Shown: positions 49,637 to 51,963 of the stretch, piece after piece
Layout: every line of letters starts with the position of its first letter
Numbering within the stretch: position 1 is the stretch's first letter
DNA from: Lachnospiraceae bacterium
GTDB taxonomy: Bacteria > Bacillota > Clostridia > Lachnospirales > Lachnospiraceae
Direction of reading: 5' to 3'
Assembly (NCBI GenBank): GCA_021202075.1
Contig: JAJQDT010000078.1
Coordinates: forward strand, 1 to 51,963
Length of the DNA: 51,963 nucleotides
Notes under the pieces: generated by a model
Database searches by the model: none
What the model saw: the letters and a program-made list of their open reading frames with translations, nothing else
Told to the model about the DNA's origin: nothing
Made by a program: the position numbers and the translations under genes

Positions 49637-50788
49637 TTACCGGCCTTCATCTCCCTGTGTATCTCCCTGGGTATAGCGGTCAATTTTATCTTTTTTGTAT
49701 GCCTCATAGCGCTCCTGCTCGATGGCTTCGCGGATTTCCTCCATCAGATGGTTGTAATAATACAGGTTGTGCAGCACGCACAGCCGCATGCCAAGCATTT
49801 CCTTCGCTTTAAGAAGATGGCGGATATAGGCCCGACTGTAATGCCTGCAGGCCGGACAGCCGCAGCCCTCCTCGATCGGGCGGGCATCCAGCTCATATTT
49901 TGCGTTAAACAGGTTCAGCTTCCCATCGTTCGTATACACATGGCCGTGCCGCCCGTTGCGGCTCGGATAAACACAGTCAAAGAAGTCAACGCCGCGCGCA
50001 ACTCCCTCCAGTATGTTGACCGGCGTACCGACCCCCATCAGATAGGTCGGCTTCTCCTGCGGCAGATACGGCACCACCTCGTCCAGGATATGATACATCT
50101 CTTCGTGCGACTCTCCGACCGCAAGCCCACCGATCGCGTACCCATCCAGATCCAGCTCCGAAATCCGTTTCGCGTGATCGATGCGGATGTCCTCGTAAAT
50201 CGCGCCCTGGTTAATGCCAAAGAGCATCTGGTGAGGATTGATCGTATCCGGCAGCGCGTTCAGCCGCTGCATCTCATCCTTGCAGCGAACCAGCCAGCGG
50301 GCCGTGCGGTCGACCGAGGCCTGGACATAATCGCGGTCCGCCACGCTGGACGAGCACTCATCAAATGCCATCGCAATCGTAGATCCCAGGTTGGACTGAA
50401 TCTGCATGCTCTCCTCCGGTCCCATAAAAATCCGACGTCCATCAATATGAGACTGAAAGGTAACTCCTTCTTCTTTAATCTTGCGCAGGCTCGCCAGCGA
50501 AAACACCTGAAACCCGCCCGAGTCTGTCAGAATCGGGCGCTCCCAGTTCATGAACTTATGCAGGCCGCCCATTTTTTTCACAACCCCGTCTCCCGGGCGC
50601 ACGTGCAGATGATACGTGTTTGACAGCTCAATCTGTGTCCCAATCTCATACAGATCCGTCGTCGCCACAGCTCCCTTGATGGCCGCCACCGTCCCCACAT
50701 TCATAAACACCGGTGTCTGAACCGTTCCATGTACGGTCTCAAAGACCGCGCGTTTTGCGCGGCCATTTGTTTTGATAATCTTATACAT
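49637..50788 (-). CDS. tgt: tRNA-guanine transglycosylase (queuine tRNA-ribosyltransferase)
   Basis: Exchanges G34 for the queuosine precursor in tRNAs with GUN anticodons; 383 residues, TIM barrel. LTDSGGFQVFSL carries the catalytic Asp, FGINQGAIYEDIR and GGLAVGESHEEMY line the pocket, DCVYPSRNGRHGHV holds the second Asp, and GCGCPACRHYSRAY gives the zinc ligands. ATG 50788 (MYKIIKTNG) with GAGGGG upstream. C-terminal IDRYTQGDTQGDEGR has a short TQGD duplication. No other queuosine gene is in the window. Confidence 0.97.
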   Translation of the reverse strand: MYKIIKTNGRAKRAVFETVHGTVQTPVFMNVGTVAAIKGAVATTDLYEIGTQIELSNTYHLHVRPGDGVVKKMGGLHKFMNWERPILTDSGGFQVFSLASLRKIKEEGVTFQSHIDGRRIFMGPEESMQIQSNLGSTIAMAFDECSSSVADRDYVQASVDRTARWLVRCKDEMQRLNALPDTINPHQMLFGINQGAIYEDIRIDHAKRISELDLDGYAIGGLAVGESHEEMYHILDEVVPYLPQEKPTYLMGVGTPVNILEGVARGVDFFDCVYPSRNGRHGHVYTNDGKLNLFNAKYELDARPIEEGCGCPACRHYSRAYIRHLLKAKEMLGMRLCVLHNLYYYNHLMEEIREAIEQERYEAYKKDKIDRYTQGDTQGDEGR

Positions 50789-50844
50789 ATCATTCCCCTC
50801 GTATGATAAGTTCAGAGCTGCGGAACGCAGCAAAGAACTCCTCT

Positions 50845-51963
50845 CTACTTCACAGTAATCTTGCACGTGGCCTTCTTCCCGTTCGCAGTAATCGTAATTG
50901 TCGCTGTTCCTTTCTTTTTAGCCGTGATTTTTCCGGTCTGATCCACCGACACCACCTTCGAATTCGAAGACTTCCACTTTACCTGCGTCGTTGCCTTCTT
51001 ATTCTTTACTGTATAGGAAAGAAACTGTACCGTTCCGGCCGCAACGCTCAGCTTTTTCTTCTTAAAGCTCAGCTTTGTTACTTTCACCGCTTTTTTTACT
51101 ACCTTTACGGTAATTGTTTTCGACACATCGCCCGCCTGAACGGTAATCTTCGCAGTGCCCGCTTTCTTCGCCGTAATCTTGCCGGAAGCGCTCACCTTCG
51201 CAACAGACGGCTTCGACGATATATACGTCACCTCATCCGTTGTATTCGCCGGCGAGACAATCACCCCGATTTTCGCGGTGCCCTTCACCTTCAGGTAAAT
51301 CTTCGAGCGCGATATCTGCAGACCGGTCGCCGAAACGGTTCCGGTATCTGAGGAAGAACCCGCATCTGTGTTCGTTCCGCCTGTTCCGTCAGTGGAATTC
51401 GTTCCATCGGTTTCAGCTGCGCCGCCAGCGGAATTCGTCTCACCGGCTGCATCCGTTTCTCCTGTGGAATTTGTCTCGCCCGTTTCGCCCGATCCGCCAG
51501 CAGAATTCGTTTCATCCGTCGCATCCGTCCCGGTTGTTCCGCTCGTTTCTGCACCTTCGGTACTGGTTTCCTCTTCATCGGATGTATCCGACAGTTTTTC
51601 GATGGATTCTGTATAAGTGGCGCCGCAGAGCTCACAGGTGTAGGTGCGCACGCCCTCTTCTGCTGTGGTCGGTTCTTTTGTGACCGTGCCGCTGTCATAG
51701 CTGTGGCCCGTCGCTGTGATCACTTCCTGCGCTGTCAGAACTTCCCCGCATACCGAGCAATGGCTTCCCGCAGTCAGACCTGTTTCTGTACACGTCGCTT
51801 CCACTGCCGCGTCCGTCTCCGCTGTGTGGCCCGTCGCTGCTATCTCCTCTGTATACGTCTCTCCGCATACCGTGCAGATGTAAGTCATTAATCCGGCTTC
51901 CGTACAGGTTGCTGCGATTGTCACTTCTCCTTCATCATGGCTGTGGCCTGTCGCCGTGATCGC
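50845..51963 (-). CDS. Surface protein with Cys-rich repeats and Ig-like domains (C-terminal part)
   Basis: The frame is open to the right edge, so the N-terminus and any signal peptide are outside. Visible order: about three repeats of 35-40 residues with pattern ATCTExG...CxxCGxxY...IxATGH (each with two or three Cys and one His), a Thr/Gly/Ser/Glu-rich linker (GETNSTGETDAAGETNSAGG), and two bacterial Ig-like domains of the Big_2 type (KVKGTAKIGVIVSPANTTDE ..., SSNSKVVSVDQTGKITAKKKG). The protein ends in KATCKITVK without an LPXTG or membrane tail. Function unknown; adhesion or wall association is plausible. A third domain type could lie beyond the edge. Confidence 0.85.
   Translation of the reverse strand, partial: AITATGHSHDEGEVTIAATCTEAGLMTYICTVCGETYTEEIAATGHTAETDAAVEATCTETGLTAGSHCSVCGEVLTAQEVITATGHSYDSGTVTKEPTTAEEGVRTYTCELCGATYTESIEKLSDTSDEEETSTEGAETSGTTGTDATDETNSAGGSGETGETNSTGETDAAGETNSAGGAAETDGTNSTDGTGGTNTDAGSSSDTGTVSATGLQISRSKIYLKVKGTAKIGVIVSPANTTDEVTYISSKPSVAKVSASGKITAKKAGTAKITVQAGDVSKTITVKVVKKAVKVTKLSFKKKKLSVAAGTVQFLSYTVKNKKATTQVKWKSSNSKVVSVDQTGKITAKKKGTATITITANGKKATCKITVK

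Noticed and set aside
1..51963. CRISPR arrays, tRNA, rRNA, T-box or classical riboswitches
   Set aside because: Looked for direct-repeat/spacer arrays, CCA-ending cloverleaf genes, T-box and common aptamer cores; tandem arrays found have no spacers and no RNA gene was recognised. A covariance-model scan would be decisive.

Overview
The window looks like chromosomal DNA from a spore-forming, meso-diaminopimelate-containing Clostridia, most likely a gut Lachnospiraceae. The evidence is the spoIIGA-sigE-sigG block, a Spo0E-like peptide, a MurE with the DNPR specificity motif, a cellobiose phosphorylase next to a LacI regulator, and the typical Firmicutes order priA-def-fmt-rsmB-rlmN-stp-prkC-rsgA-rpe. 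The species assignment is inference. There is no rRNA, tRNA, CRISPR array, complete insertion sequence or prophage that I can see.

Layout. 1-1130: the start of hflX (cut by the left edge) and a 38-residue hydrophobic peptide gene followed by a terminator, which resembles a type I toxin. 1230-4580: a three-gene ABC importer (binding protein, permease, ATPase) with a near-consensus promoter and a strong terminator. 4766-8757: a LacI-family repressor and a divergent cellobiose phosphorylase gene; a 12-bp palindrome sits on the phosphorylase promoter. 8826-10042: a compact three-gene cassette of unknown function on the minus strand, whose last gene appears truncated by a repeat hairpin. 10189-13189: ylmC/ymxH (+) facing sigG, sigE and spoIIGA (-). 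13331-15319: divergent aroD and aroE.

15691-31067 (minus strand): a division and cell-wall cluster read mraZ-rsmH-ftsL-ftsI-spoVD/pbp-mraY-murD-ftsW-murA-divIB-ftsZ. It starts at a promoter followed by five GTGG boxes (MraZ operator). Four genes here (ftsI, murA, ftsW, ftsZ) appear to start with TTG, TTG, CTG and GTG. DivIB and FtsI share a related C-terminal extracytoplasmic module of about 47 residues.

31424-50788 (minus strand): tgt, murE, priA, def, fmt, a 46-residue peptide, a membrane zinc peptidase, rsmB, rlmN, the PP2C phosphatase/PASTA kinase pair, rsgA, rpe, ychF, lgt and a Spo0E-like peptide. They join translation start and maturation, wall precursor synthesis, envelope signalling and sporulation control. 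50845-51963: the C-terminal part of a surface protein with Cys-rich repeats and two Ig-like domains, cut by the right edge.

The least ordinary content is repetitive. A bipartite hairpin element (three copies) has fixed outer arms and stems that differ in sequence but stay self-complementary; two copies sit directly upstream of ribosome binding sites. There are at least three other dispersed repeat families, many short tandem repeats between and inside genes, and low-complexity insertions in many core enzymes (FtsW, MurA, MurD, MurE, PriA, Lgt, AroD, PBP).
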